64,000 bases of DNA from Streptomyces agglomeratus (GCF_001746415.1 NZ_MEHJ01000001.1:2377001-2441000), one strand, 5' to 3'. Shown: positions 36,043-45,524, counted from the first letter of the stretch. A program made the numbers and translations. Notes: generated from the sequence alone by a model not told the origin.

Positions 36043-36549
36043 GTGCACAGTGAAGTCGTGGCCAGTAGAAGCACAGATTCCAGAACCGGGAACGGCGCGT
36101 CCCCAACGGTCGACGCCGTCTCTCTGGCGATCATCGAGCAGCTCCAGGAGGACGGCCGCCGTCCCTACGCCGCCATCGGCAAGGCCGTCGGCCTCTCCGA
36201 GGCGGCCGTGCGCCAGCGCGTACAGAAGCTGCTCGACCAGGGCGTGATGCAGATCGTCGCCGTCACCGACCCGCTCACCGTGGGATTCCGGCGGCAGGCC
36301 ATGGTCGGCATCAACGTCGAGGGCGACCTCGACCCCGTCGCCGAAGCGCTGACTGCCATGGCCGAATGCGAGTACGTGGTGATGACCGCGGGCTCCTTCG
36401 ACCTCATGGTGGAGATCGTCTGCGAGGACGACGACCACCTGCTCGAAGTGATCAACCGACGGATCCGGACGCTCCCCGGCGTGCGATCCACCGAGAGCTT
36501 CGTCTACCTCAAGCTGAAGAAGCAGACCTATATGTGGGGAACCCGATAG
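36043..36549 (+). CDS. Lrp/AsnC-family regulator of the polyamine genes
   Basis: 168 aa from GTG 36043 (an alternative GTG at 36058 is close). The N-terminal winged helix-turn-helix (AIIEQLQEDGRRPYAAIGKAV, about residues 28-48, then LSEAAVRQRVQKLLDQG) is followed by the RAM ligand-binding domain (YVVMTAGSFDLMVEI). Such proteins sense amino acids or related amines. Its stop lies two bases before the aminotransferase GTG, so both are co-translated, and it is divergent from an aldehyde dehydrogenase it may also control. Confidence 0.9.
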   Translation: MHSEVVASRSTDSRTGNGASPTVDAVSLAIIEQLQEDGRRPYAAIGKAVGLSEAAVRQRVQKLLDQGVMQIVAVTDPLTVGFRRQAMVGINVEGDLDPVAEALTAMAECEYVVMTAGSFDLMVEIVCEDDDHLLEVINRRIRTLPGVRSTESFVYLKLKKQTYMWGTR

Positions 36550-36551
36550 TC

Positions 36552-37913
36552 GTGAGCCAGGACCTCTCCAAGACCGCGTACGACCACCTGTGGATGCATT
36601 TCACCCGCATGTCGTCCTACGAGAACGCACCCGTGCCCACCATCGTGCGTGGTGAGGGCACCTACATCTACGACGACAAGGGCAAGAAGTACCTCGACGG
36701 TCTCTCCGGCCTGTTCGTGGTCAACGCCGGTCACGGCCGGCACGAGCTCGCCGAGACCGCGTACAAGCAGGCGCAGGAGCTGGCCTTCTTCCCGATCTGG
36801 TCGTACGCGCACCCCAAGGCCGTGGAGCTGGCCGAGCGCCTCGCGAACTACGCGCCGGGCGACCTCAACAAGGTCTTCTTCACCACCGGCGGCGGCGAGG
36901 CGGTCGAGACCGCGTGGAAGCTGGCGAAGCAGTACCACAAGCTCACCGGCAACCACACGAAGTACAAGGTGATCTCCCGCGCGGTGGCCTACCACGGCAC
37001 CCCGCAGGGCGCCCTGTCCATCACCGGTCTGCCGGCCCTCAAGGCCCCCTTCGAGCCGCTCGTACCGGGCGCGCACAAGGTCCCGAACACCAACATCTAC
37101 CGCGCGCCGATCCACGGCGACGACCCGGTCGCCTTCGGCCGCTGGGCCGCCGACCAGATCGAGCAGGAGATCCTCTTCGAGGGCCCCGAGACCGTCGCGG
37201 CCGTCTTCCTGGAGCCGGTGCAGAACGCCGGTGGCTGTTTCCCGCCGCCGCCCGGGTACTTCCAGCGGGTCCGCGAGATCTGCGACAAGTACGACGTGCT
37301 GCTCGTCTCGGACGAGGTCATCTGCGCCTTCGGCCGCCTCGGCACGATGTTCGCCTGCGACAAGTTCGACTACGTGCCGGACATGATCACCTGCGCCAAG
37401 GGCATGACGTCGGGCTACTCCCCGATCGGCGCGTGCATCATCTCGGACCGTCTCGCCGAGCCGTTCTACAAGGGTGACAACACCTTCCTGCACGGCTACA
37501 CCTTCGGTGGCCACCCGGTCTCCGCGGCGGTCGGCTGCACGAACCTCGACATCTTCGAGCGCGAGGGCCTCAACCAGCACGTTCTCGACAACGAGGACGC
37601 GTTCCACTCGACACTGAAGAAGCTCAACGACCTGCCGATCGTCGGCGACGTCCGCGGCAACGGCTTCTTCTACGGCATCGAGCTGGTGAAGGACAAGGCC
37701 ACGAAGGAGACCTTCACGGACGAGGAGACGGAGCGCGTGCTCTACGGCTTCCTCTCCAAGGCCCTCTTCGAGAACGGTCTGTACTGCCGCGCCGACGACC
37801 GTGGCGACCCGGTCGTCCAGCTCGCGCCGCCGCTGATCTCCACCCAGGAGACCTTCGACGAGATCGAGGGCATCCTGCGCCAGGTGCTCACGGAGGCCTG
37901 GACCAAGCTCTGA
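36552..37913 (+). CDS. Class III aminotransferase (omega-amine/putrescine:pyruvate type)
   Basis: 453 aa PLP enzyme with TTGGGEAVETAWKLAK (cofactor phosphate), YHGTPQGALS, EPVQNAGGC, DEVICAFGRLG and the Schiff-base Lys in TCAKGMTSGYSP. The motifs fit omega-amino acid or diamine transaminases that form 4-aminobutyraldehyde from putrescine. The divergent aldehyde dehydrogenase would take that product to GABA. GTG start, with GGGGA inside the end of the regulator as ribosome site. An in-frame GTG at 36534 is an alternative. Confidence 0.9.
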   Translation: MSQDLSKTAYDHLWMHFTRMSSYENAPVPTIVRGEGTYIYDDKGKKYLDGLSGLFVVNAGHGRHELAETAYKQAQELAFFPIWSYAHPKAVELAERLANYAPGDLNKVFFTTGGGEAVETAWKLAKQYHKLTGNHTKYKVISRAVAYHGTPQGALSITGLPALKAPFEPLVPGAHKVPNTNIYRAPIHGDDPVAFGRWAADQIEQEILFEGPETVAAVFLEPVQNAGGCFPPPPGYFQRVREICDKYDVLLVSDEVICAFGRLGTMFACDKFDYVPDMITCAKGMTSGYSPIGACIISDRLAEPFYKGDNTFLHGYTFGGHPVSAAVGCTNLDIFEREGLNQHVLDNEDAFHSTLKKLNDLPIVGDVRGNGFFYGIELVKDKATKETFTDEETERVLYGFLSKALFENGLYCRADDRGDPVVQLAPPLISTQETFDEIEGILRQVLTEAWTKL

Positions 37914-37978
37914 TCAAGAGCTTCAGGTCGAGGTCCGGCGGTCACGGTCCGGGCTTGCTCTGATCGTATGACCCCATC

Positions 37979-38026
37979 GCGGCCCGGATTCGCCCGTTCG
38001 AGTGAGAACGGACGTATCCGGGCCGC
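37979..38026 (+). terminator. Terminator after the aminotransferase
   Basis: 11-bp perfect outer stem (37979-37989 with 38016-38026) enclosing a smaller hairpin (CCGTTC/GAACGG). It lies 66 bases past the aminotransferase stop. Confidence 0.6.
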
Positions 38027-38166
38027 GCGCTTGCCACGCCACCCCGTCTCGCGTCCTTACGGTGCAGTGACCGATCGGCCCCGTCTTCGTTCCCCCATAC
38101 GGGGGACGGGATATCTGCTGTGACACTCAAGACGCGCTGTGAGACTCAAGACGTGAGGTGTACGCC

Positions 38167-38904
38167 ATGGTGGCCCCGCCCGACAACGATGTGCTGTGGG
38201 CACGCTCCCTGCACTACTCCCACAGCGGCTCCCCCGCCCTCACCGGCGTCTCGCTCGGTGTGCGCGAGGGCGAGATCCTCGCCGTCAGCGGTCCGCGCGG
38301 CAGCGGTAAGACGACCCTCCTGCGGTGCCTCTCCGGCCGGCTCGTCCCCCAGCAGGGCGAGGTGTGGTTCAACAGCACGCCCGTGCACACCATGCCCGCC
38401 GCTCTGCGCGAGCGGCTGCGCCGCGACCGGTTCGGCTGGGTCGGACCCGAGCCCGCGCTCGTACCGGAACTGAAGGCATGGGAGAACGCCGCCCTCCCCC
38501 TCCTCCTGCACGGTGCCTCCCACCGCGCCGCCAAGAAGGCCGCGATGGAGTGGCTGGAACGGCTCGACATCGGCATGATCGCCCGCAAGCGCCCGGCCGC
38601 TCTCCTCCAGTCCCAGCGCCAGCGGGTCGCGGTGGCCCGCGCCCTCGTCACCACCCCCTCGGTGATCTTCGCGGACGAGCCGACGGCGCCGCTGCACCGC
38701 ACGGACCGGGCGCAGGTGCTGCGCACGCTCACCACGGCGGCCCGCTCCCACCGGATCACGGTGCTGCTGGCCACGCACGACGCGGAGGTGGCGACGCTCG
38801 CGGACCGTACGCTGACGCTGCTCGACGGGCGCCGCGTGAACTCCGTACAGCCGGACGGCGCCGACGACGCGGAAGGCCGGGCCGCGTGCTCGCTCTCCGT
38901 CTAG
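38167..38904 (+). CDS. ABC transporter ATP-binding protein with degenerate signature motif
   Basis: 245 aa. Walker A GPRGSGKTTLLR near residue 45, Walker B VIFADEPT, switch His in LATHDAEV. The ABC signature, normally LSGGQ, reads LLQSQRQRVAVARAL, so the Ser-Gly-Gly core is lost. This is the FtsE/LolD-like size class. ATG 38167 follows GTGAGGTG. Its last 19 bases overlap the start of the permease gene, giving a two-gene exporter. Confidence 0.85.
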   Translation: MVAPPDNDVLWARSLHYSHSGSPALTGVSLGVREGEILAVSGPRGSGKTTLLRCLSGRLVPQQGEVWFNSTPVHTMPAALRERLRRDRFGWVGPEPALVPELKAWENAALPLLLHGASHRAAKKAAMEWLERLDIGMIARKRPAALLQSQRQRVAVARALVTTPSVIFADEPTAPLHRTDRAQVLRTLTTAARSHRITVLLATHDAEVATLADRTLTLLDGRRVNSVQPDGADDAEGRAACSLSV

Positions 38905-40043
38905 CCCGCGGCGCCCACCCGCTGGTCCTGCTGCGCAGGCTGCTGGTCGCGGCGGCGTCGGGCGGCGTGGGTTTCCTCCTCCTGTGCACCCTGGGGTACG
39001 CGCTGGGCCACCCCGAGGAGTCCACCGGCTCCGTGCGGCGGCTGCTCTGGTGCCTGCCCCCGCTGGCGGCCACGGTCTACTTCGCGGTGATGGTGGCCCG
39101 TACCGACCCCGGTACGAACGCCCCGCGCGCGGGGCTCTCCGCGGTGGGCCTGGGCCCGGTCCGCCTGGCGGCGCTGGCCGCGGTCTCCACGGCGGTCTCG
39201 TGCACGCTCGGCAGCGCGTTCGCCCTCCTCTTCTTCCTCCACCTGCGCGGAGACCTGTCCGGGCTGCCGTTCGACGGTGCGGGCGCGGAGCTGCTGGCCG
39301 CGGGGCAGCCGCTGCCGGTGGCGGGCGTGCTGACCCTGCTGTGCGTGGTACCGGTCACGGCGGCGGCCGCGTGCGCCCTGGCGCTGCGGCCCCGCGCCGC
39401 CGGGCGCCCGGACGACCCGGCCGTCGGCCCCGCGGCCCCCTCCGGCCTGCCGTGGGGCGTGGCCCTGGTCGCGGCGGGCCTCGCGGTCGAGACGTACACG
39501 AGCCGCGGCAGGCCGGGCGAGCCGCTGACGCTGCCGGGCCGGCTGGACGCGGTTCCGGCCGGAATCCTGGCCGGCTGGGCGCTCACCGCCGTCGGCCTGG
39601 CCCTGGCAGGTCCCGGCCTGACGTACCTCTCCGGCCGCCTCCTGCAATCCGTACGCCCGGGCGCGGTGCGGCTCCTGGCAGGCCGTGTCCTGATGGACGA
39701 AGCCCGCCGCATCGGCCACCCGCTGGGTGTGGTCTGTGCCGTGGCGTCGGCGGCGATCGCGGCCACGACCCTGTACGACACCGGTTCCGCCCCCGCCCGC
39801 TTCGGTCCCCTCACGGGCCTGGGCGTGGCGCTGGTGCTGACCTGCACGGCCGCCACGCTGCTGATGTCGGCCCTGGAGGCGAAGCAGTCCCGCGCCGCGG
39901 CCAGGGAAGCGCTGCTGGGCCTGGGCGCCCCGCGGCAGACCCTGCGTACGGCGGCGGCCCTCAGGGCGGCTTCCGTCCTCACGGTCTTCACCCCGGTGAC
40001 CCTCGCACTGGCGGCGCTGGCGGCTTTCCCGCTCACGAGCTGA
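38886..40043 (+). CDS. ABC transporter permease (FtsX/MacB-like), partner of the preceding ATPase
   Basis: 385 aa from GTG 38886, preceded by GGAAGG inside the ATPase gene. Eight or so hydrophobic segments with long loops; the C-terminal four-helix unit (LGVALVLTCTAATLLMSAL, ARE-type charged loop, then TVFTPVTLALAALAAF) resembles FtsX-type permeases. Substrate unknown. No terminator or other transport gene follows. Confidence 0.8.
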   Translation: MLALRLARGAHPLVLLRRLLVAAASGGVGFLLLCTLGYALGHPEESTGSVRRLLWCLPPLAATVYFAVMVARTDPGTNAPRAGLSAVGLGPVRLAALAAVSTAVSCTLGSAFALLFFLHLRGDLSGLPFDGAGAELLAAGQPLPVAGVLTLLCVVPVTAAAACALALRPRAAGRPDDPAVGPAAPSGLPWGVALVAAGLAVETYTSRGRPGEPLTLPGRLDAVPAGILAGWALTAVGLALAGPGLTYLSGRLLQSVRPGAVRLLAGRVLMDEARRIGHPLGVVCAVASAAIAATTLYDTGSAPARFGPLTGLGVALVLTCTAATLLMSALEAKQSRAAAREALLGLGAPRQTLRTAAALRAASVLTVFTPVTLALAALAAFPLTS

Positions 40044-40200
40044 CGGGCTGCGGGCCGGGGACCCGGGCGGCCCCGCCGCCGACGACTCGACGGCTCAACG
40101 GCTCGACGACTCCGGACAACCCGGCCGCCGGCCCACCCGCACCGCCCGGCGGGGTCCGGCCGTGCGGGGGCCGCCGCCCCGCGCCCCGGCGCGTACCGCC

Positions 40201-40206
40201 TAGCAT
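40201..40206 (+). promoter_or_regulatory. Likely -10 element of a leaderless promoter
   Basis: TAGCAT lies six bases before the GTG at 40213, and no Shine-Dalgarno sequence is present, so transcription probably starts at or next to the start codon. No clear -35 is visible. Confidence 0.45.
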
Positions 40207-40212
40207 CTTCGC

Positions 40213-41337
40213 GTGCCTGAACTCACCGACCGCGCCCAAGACCCCGCCCACGACCGCGAGATCGAAACCCTCGCCGAGTTCGACGAGGCCGTCGCCCGCG
40301 GCTCCCTCGGCGGCTGCCGCGTCCAGGCCGTCGACCTGACGGCCCGCACCCCGGACCTGCTCGCCGTCGACAACTCCGGCGCCGTGTTCCTCGGCTGTCC
40401 CATGCACCCCGACGGACTCGCCAAGGCCCGCGCGGACGGCGCGCTCGTCTTCCCGCCCGTCCCCGACCTGCCGTTCGACCCGTACCGGGGGCTGCTCTAC
40501 ACCGCCGACGCCCTCTTCGAGCACCTGGACCAGGGGTACGACGCCACGCCCGACGCCCTGGCGTACGCCTGGTTCCAGCGCACCAGGGCCGACGGTGACA
40601 TATTCGCCTCGATGCTCCGCTCCATCCACGACGACGCCGTCTCCGACGCCCTCGACGAGCACCTCGCGGGCGCGCGGGTCGTGGGCGTCATGGGCGGCCA
40701 CGCCATGGCCCGCGGCACCAGCGCCTACGCGGGCGCGGCCCGCCTCGGCCGTACGCTCGCCCGCGGCGGCGCGACCGTGGCGACCGGCGGCGGCCCCGGC
40801 GCGATGGAGGCGGCGAACCTCGGCGCGTACATGGCCCCCTTCCAGGACGACTCCGCGCTCGACGAGGCGGTCGAGCTCCTCGCCAAGACCCCCTCCTTCA
40901 CCCCGTCCGTCACCGACTGGGCCCGCGCCGCCTTCGACGTGCGCGAGCGCTGGCCCTCCGGAGGCGACTCCGTCGGCCTGCCCACCTGGTTCTACGGTCA
41001 CGAGCCGCCGAACGCCTTCGCCGGCCACATCGCCAAGTACTTCGCCAACGCCACCCGCGAGGACGGGCTCCTCGCGCGCTGCAACGGTGGCGTCGTGTTC
41101 CTGCCCGGCGCGGCCGGGACGGTCCAGGAGATCTTCGACAACGCGACCCCCAACTACTACGAGTCGCGCGGCGAACCGACCCCCATGGTCCTCGTCAACC
41201 GCGCCCACTGGACCGAGAGGCTCCCCACCTGGCCTCTCCTCCAGTCCCTCGCCGAGGGCCGCCCGATGGAGTCACGCATCGCCCTGGTCGACACCGTCGG
41301 AGAGGCCCCGGCGGCGCTGGCCCGGCTGGCCGTCTAG
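40213..41337 (+). CDS. LOG-family (lysine decarboxylase-like) Rossmann protein
   Basis: 374 aa. The C-terminal two thirds contain the LOG/TIGR00725-like pattern: GVMGGHAMARG, then ATGGGPGAMEAANLGAY, and a variant of the PGGxGTxxE motif, LPGAAGTVQEI. LOG proteins release free bases from nucleotide precursors; the variant motif and the longer N-terminus mean the substrate is open. Leaderless GTG start. Its 3' end overlaps the convergent glycosyltransferase by 66 bases. Confidence 0.8.
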   Translation: MPELTDRAQDPAHDREIETLAEFDEAVARGSLGGCRVQAVDLTARTPDLLAVDNSGAVFLGCPMHPDGLAKARADGALVFPPVPDLPFDPYRGLLYTADALFEHLDQGYDATPDALAYAWFQRTRADGDIFASMLRSIHDDAVSDALDEHLAGARVVGVMGGHAMARGTSAYAGAARLGRTLARGGATVATGGGPGAMEAANLGAYMAPFQDDSALDEAVELLAKTPSFTPSVTDWARAAFDVRERWPSGGDSVGLPTWFYGHEPPNAFAGHIAKYFANATREDGLLARCNGGVVFLPGAAGTVQEIFDNATPNYYESRGEPTPMVLVNRAHWTERLPTWPLLQSLAEGRPMESRIALVDTVGEAPAALARLAV

Positions 41338-42450
41338 CAACGCGACGAGCCGCTCGTACGACCGGTCCCAGCTCCACTCCGTACGGACCCGTTCCCGTCC
41401 CTTCTCGCCCATCGCCCGGGCGAGAAGGGGGTCGGTGAGCATCCGCACCAGCCGGTCGGCGACCGCCGCGCCGGACCGCCCGTCGACGACGTACCCCGTC
41501 TCGCCGTCCCGTACGGTGTCCGGCGCACCGCCCGAGTCGCCCACCAGGACCGGCAGCCCGCTCGCCGCCGCTTCCAGGAACACGATCCCGAGCCCCTCCA
41601 CCTCCAGTCCGCGCCTGCGCGTGCGGCAGGGCATCGCGAAGACGTCGGCGGCGGCGTAGAAGGACGGCATGGCGCCGTGCGGGTGGCCGCCCGCGAAGAC
41701 GACGCGGTCGGCGACCCGGCACGCGGCGGCCAGCCGGCGCAGCCGGCGCTCGTACGGGCCGTCGCCCACCAGCAGCAGCACGGCGTCCGGCACCGCGCGC
41801 CGCACCTCGCCCAGCGCCCTGATCAGCGTGTCCTGCCCCTTGCGGGCGACGAGCCGCGCGGCGCAGAGGATCACCGGCCGGTCCCCGAGGCCGTACCGCT
41901 GGCGCACAGGCGCCGCGTTGAGGCCGGGCCGGAAGACGCCGGTGTCGACGCCCGGCACGAGCCGCTCCAGTCGCGCGCCCGGTCCCATCGCGGCCGCGAT
42001 CGGGGCGCGCGTGCTCGCCCCGAGGTACGTCACCGTGTCGGCCCGCGCCCCGACCCGCCGCAGGAGCCCGCGCGCGCCGGGCGTGCGCGCCCACCACACC
42101 TCGTGGCCGTGCGTCGTGGCGACGGCGGTCCGTATGCCCGTCCCGCCGCGCAGCCGCAGCGCCATCAGTCCGAGCGGCGCGGCGGCCCCGAACCACACCC
42201 GGTCGCAGCCGTAGCGCCGGGCTATCGCGGCCGACCGGGCGGCGGTCCGCCGGGTCGGGAGCAGCGTCCGCACGGGCGCGCGGACGACGGGGTACGGGAG
42301 CGTCGCGTCGTACGCCTCCCAGCCCGGCTCGCGCGAGGTGTGGACCACGACGCCGTCGGCGGGGAAGCGGCTGGTCATGGCGTGTACGAAGGTTTCGATG
42401 CCGCCCTGCCTGGGCGGGAAGTCGTTGGTGACGACGAGGGTCCGGGTCAT
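41272..42450 (-). CDS. Glycosyltransferase family 4 (PimB-like mannosyltransferase)
   Basis: 392 aa GT-B enzyme. N-terminal domain: VTNDFPPRQGGIETFVHAM and HGHEVWWARTPG; C-terminal nucleotide-sugar domain: ILCAARLVARKGQDTLIRAL, LLLVGDGPYERRL and the GT4 E-x7-E region VEGLGIVFLEAAASG. Similar to GDP-mannose-dependent phosphatidylinositol mannosyltransferases. The ATG overlaps the upstream stop (ATGA), coupling it to the membrane glycosyltransferase-like gene. Confidence 0.88.
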   Translation of the reverse strand: MTRTLVVTNDFPPRQGGIETFVHAMTSRFPADGVVVHTSREPGWEAYDATLPYPVVRAPVRTLLPTRRTAARSAAIARRYGCDRVWFGAAAPLGLMALRLRGGTGIRTAVATTHGHEVWWARTPGARGLLRRVGARADTVTYLGASTRAPIAAAMGPGARLERLVPGVDTGVFRPGLNAAPVRQRYGLGDRPVILCAARLVARKGQDTLIRALGEVRRAVPDAVLLLVGDGPYERRLRRLAAACRVADRVVFAGGHPHGAMPSFYAAADVFAMPCRTRRRGLEVEGLGIVFLEAAASGLPVLVGDSGGAPDTVRDGETGYVVDGRSGAAVADRLVRMLTDPLLARAMGEKGRERVRTEWSWDRSYERLVALLDGQPGQRRRGLSDGVDQGDA

Positions 42451-43538
42451 GAGATGGCCTTTCGCGGGACGGGGGCCGGGCGCGCTCCGCACCGGGGCAG
42501 CGCCCAGAGCACCAGCGGGTAGACGAGGTAGCCGAAGCGGGTGGCCGGCATCAGGGACATGGCGAGCCCGAGGCCGAGCGCGAGGCGGTCCGCGGCGGCG
42601 CGGACGGTGAAGGGCGGCCGTACGCACAGCGAGAGGGCCAGCAGCAGGGCGCTCACCGCGAGCAGCGACAGGGCGATCACCGTGCCGCCGGGCACGTACG
42701 CGGCGAGGAGGTGACCGGGCAGCGGGCTGGCGGCGGGCGAGGCGGCCGCACCGAGGCCGAGCGGGAAGGCGACGACGTTGGCGTGGAAGCCGCCGGGATC
42801 CGCGAGGAGGAACGGCACGACGGCCACCGCCCCGGTCCCCAGCGCCACGGCGGCGAACCGCCCCGCCGGCCGCCCCCCGCTCCGTACGGCGAGCAGCGCG
42901 CAGGCGACCGCGAGCGCGGGCCACGCCGTCCACTTGAGCGCGGCGGCCACGCCGAGCACCAGTCCCGCCTGCCAGGACCGGCGCCGCCCGGCCAGCACCG
43001 TCCCCAGGCACATCAGGCCGACGACGGGCAGGTCCGTACCGCCCACGCACAGGGGCATGGCGACGACCGGGCACGCGACCAGCCACGCCGTCCGCCCGCT
43101 GCGGCCCGCCGCCGCGGCAAGCGCCCCGGCGAAGACCGCGCCCGTCCACCAGCGAGCGTCGCCGGGCAGCAGACCGAACACCGCCATGCCCGGCAGGTAC
43201 GGGTTGAAGTCGGCGACGGCGGAGGGGGCGGGGAGGTACGGGCCGCCGGTCGCCGCGAGCCGGTCCCCCGCCCGTTCCACGACGGCCACTTCGAGCTGCG
43301 CGAGCCCGGTGGCGAGGAGCACGCCGAGCGGCAGCACCACCGCGCCGGCGACGGCCACCGCCCTGGAGGCGGTGAACGCGGCGGCGGCGTACCCGAGCGC
43401 GGCGGTCAGGCCCCACACCCGGTGGGGCGCGAGGTCCGACAGCGCGGCGAGCGCGAGCGCGGCGGCGGCGCACGCGGCCCACAGCCCGCGCTCACGCCGG
43501 ACGGACGGTATGCGCACCGGGACACGGAGATCACTCAT
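42447..43538 (-). CDS. Polytopic membrane protein, GT87/DUF2029-like mannosyltransferase
   Basis: 363 aa with about ten hydrophobic segments. An acidic, Pro-rich first extracytoplasmic loop (ADFNPYLPGMAVFG) and LKWTAWPALAV resemble polyprenol-phosphate-mannose-dependent GT87 enzymes. Together with the GT4 gene it probably decorates a lipid or lipoglycan. The -10-like TAGCGT (43547-43552 on the minus strand) ends eight bases before the ATG, suggesting a leaderless or near-leaderless transcript. Confidence 0.75.
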   Translation of the reverse strand: MSDLRVPVRIPSVRRERGLWAACAAAALALAALSDLAPHRVWGLTAALGYAAAAFTASRAVAVAGAVVLPLGVLLATGLAQLEVAVVERAGDRLAATGGPYLPAPSAVADFNPYLPGMAVFGLLPGDARWWTGAVFAGALAAAAGRSGRTAWLVACPVVAMPLCVGGTDLPVVGLMCLGTVLAGRRRSWQAGLVLGVAAALKWTAWPALAVACALLAVRSGGRPAGRFAAVALGTGAVAVVPFLLADPGGFHANVVAFPLGLGAAASPAASPLPGHLLAAYVPGGTVIALSLLAVSALLLALSLCVRPPFTVRAAADRLALGLGLAMSLMPATRFGYLVYPLVLWALPRCGARPAPVPRKAIS

Positions 43539-43680
43539 GCCGGGCAACGCTAGGAATCCCCCGGCTCCGGGGCGTCACACGGGAATCCGATCCCCGCCGT
43601 CAACCCGTGGCATGACACGGCCGGCCCGGCTCAACCCGTGCGGTGACGCGGTCCGCCCGCCGCATCCGAAGAATGGGGGC

Positions 43681-44865
43681 ATGAGTTCGTCCGCCCGGCG
43701 GCGCTTTCGCGCGTGGATCGCCGCCCCCTCCTACCCGTGGATCACCGGTGGCGCGCTGACGGCCGGCGCGGTCGTGGAGCTGTTCGCCTACCCCGGCTCG
43801 GTGACGATCGCGGTGGGCGTGCTGCTCTCCGCCGCTTCGCTGATGTGGCGGCGCTCCTGCCCGCCCGTCGCCGTACTCACCGTCGCCGCGGGCCTGGTGG
43901 CCTTCGCGGCCGGCAGCAGCCTCTACATCTGCACCATCGTCAGCGGACTCGCCGGCTTCTACACACTGGGCCGCCACCGCGTGCACCACCCGGCGATCCT
44001 CCTCGCGGGCGGTGTGCTGGGTTCCCTCGCCGTGAACCTGGCGCACATCGCCGACTGGTCCCGGCAGGACGACCTGCCGGTCCCGGCCCTCGGCGGCCCC
44101 GGTTCGCTGGGGCTCTTCGCCGAGGCGTTCGTCCTGTCGGTGGTGCTGCTGGGGGCCGTGTCGATGGGGGACGCGGTACGGTCCCGGGAGGAGACCCGGC
44201 GCGAACGCGGCCTCGCACAGGCCCAGTTGATTGCGATGGAGCGGCGGCAGGCCGCCGAGGCGGAACGCGCGGCGATCGCCCGTGAGCTGCACGACATCGT
44301 CTCCCACTCGGTGTCGATGATCGCGGTGCAGGCGGAGAGCGCGACGTACACCACCCCGGGGCTCACGCCCGAGGCCCGCGACGGCTTCCAGCAGATCGCC
44401 TCCACCGCCCGCTCCTCGATGGCGGAACTGCGCCGCCTCCTCGGCGTACTGCGCACAGGGCAGCAGGACGGCCCCGCCCTCACCGCGCCCCAGCCGACCC
44501 TCGCCCACCTCCCCGAACTGCTCGACCAGCACCGGGCGGTGGGCGGCCGGGCCGAGCTCGAGATCACCGGCGAGCAGGTCGCGCTGCCCGCCGCGTGGGA
44601 GCTTTCGGCGTACCGCATCGTGCAGGAGGCGCTGACCAACGCGCGCAAGCACGCGCCGGGCGCCCGTACGGTGGTGGAGATCGATTACGGCGCCGGCCGA
44701 CTGGGCCTGCGGATAGGCGACGACGGCCCGGGCCCCGCCGCGCCGGTCCTGGCCGGCCACGGCCTGACCGGGATGCGCGAGCGGGCGGCGCTGGTGGGCG
44801 GCCGGCTGAGCGCGGGGCCCGGCCCGGACGGCGGATTCGTGGTGGAGGGGGAGCTGCCTTGGTGA
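43681..44865 (+). CDS. Two-component sensor histidine kinase (HisKA_3 class)
   Basis: 394 aa. Four or five N-terminal membrane helices (residues about 15-150), a short coiled linker, then the dimerisation/phosphorylation motif ARELHDIVSHSVSMI (phospho-His), and an HATPase_c domain with ALTNARKHAPG, DDGPGPA and GHGLTGMRERA. This is the NarL-system kinase type common in Streptomyces. The ATG follows GGGGG. Its stop overlaps the response-regulator start. Signal unknown. Confidence 0.92.
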   Translation: MSSSARRRFRAWIAAPSYPWITGGALTAGAVVELFAYPGSVTIAVGVLLSAASLMWRRSCPPVAVLTVAAGLVAFAAGSSLYICTIVSGLAGFYTLGRHRVHHPAILLAGGVLGSLAVNLAHIADWSRQDDLPVPALGGPGSLGLFAEAFVLSVVLLGAVSMGDAVRSREETRRERGLAQAQLIAMERRQAAEAERAAIARELHDIVSHSVSMIAVQAESATYTTPGLTPEARDGFQQIASTARSSMAELRRLLGVLRTGQQDGPALTAPQPTLAHLPELLDQHRAVGGRAELEITGEQVALPAAWELSAYRIVQEALTNARKHAPGARTVVEIDYGAGRLGLRIGDDGPGPAAPVLAGHGLTGMRERAALVGGRLSAGPGPDGGFVVEGELPW

Positions 44866-45524
44866 TCAGGGCGATGGTGGCGGACGATCAGGCGGTCGTC
44901 CGTACGGGCTTCGTGAGCCTGCTCGGCACGCAGGACGACATCGAGGTGGTGGGCGAGGCCGAGGACGGCGCGCAGGCGGTCAGGGTCGCCGCCGAGACCC
45001 GCCCGGACCTGGCGCTGCTCGACATCCGGATGCCGCACAAGAACGGCATCGAGGCCGCCCGCGAGATCCTCGCCGCCTCGGACGGCGCGACGAAGGTGCT
45101 GATGCTGACGACCTTCGGTCTGGACGAGTACGTGTACGAGGCGCTGGCCGCCGGGGCGGGCGGCTTCCTGCTCAAGGACGCGACGTTCCCCGAACTCCTG
45201 CACGCGGTGCGGGTGGTGGCGGCCGGGAACGCGCTCCTGTCGCCCGAGATCACCAAACGGCTCATCGGGCAGTTCATCAGCGCGCGGTCCGCCGCGCGGC
45301 CGGTGCGCACGGTCGAGGACCTGACGGCGCGGGAGGTGGAGGTGCTGGTGCTGATCGCGCAGGGCCTGTCGAACGCGGACATCGCCGGGCGGCTGACGAT
45401 CACGGATCACACGGTGAAGACCCACATCAACCGGCTCTTCGCGAAGATGGGCCTGAGGGACCGGGCCCAGGCGGTCATCCTGGCGTACGAACTGGGCCTG
45501 GTCCGGCCGGGCACACAGCCCTGA
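44862..45524 (+). CDS. NarL/LuxR-family response regulator
   Basis: 220 aa. Receiver domain with ADDQAVVRTG, phospho-acceptor Asp in LALLDIRMP and conserved Lys in FLLKDATF; C-terminal LuxR helix-turn-helix with LTAREVEVLVLIAQGLSN and TVKTHINRLFAKMG. The GTG overlaps the kinase stop, with GGAGGGGGAG upstream, so the pair is translationally coupled. Confidence 0.94.
   Translation: MIRAMVADDQAVVRTGFVSLLGTQDDIEVVGEAEDGAQAVRVAAETRPDLALLDIRMPHKNGIEAAREILAASDGATKVLMLTTFGLDEYVYEALAAGAGGFLLKDATFPELLHAVRVVAAGNALLSPEITKRLIGQFISARSAARPVRTVEDLTAREVEVLVLIAQGLSNADIAGRLTITDHTVKTHINRLFAKMGLRDRAQAVILAYELGLVRPGTQP

Noticed and set aside
38325..38885. Upstream extension of the ABC permease
   Set aside because: It lies inside the ATPase gene in another frame; GTG 38886 has a ribosome site and fits the family.
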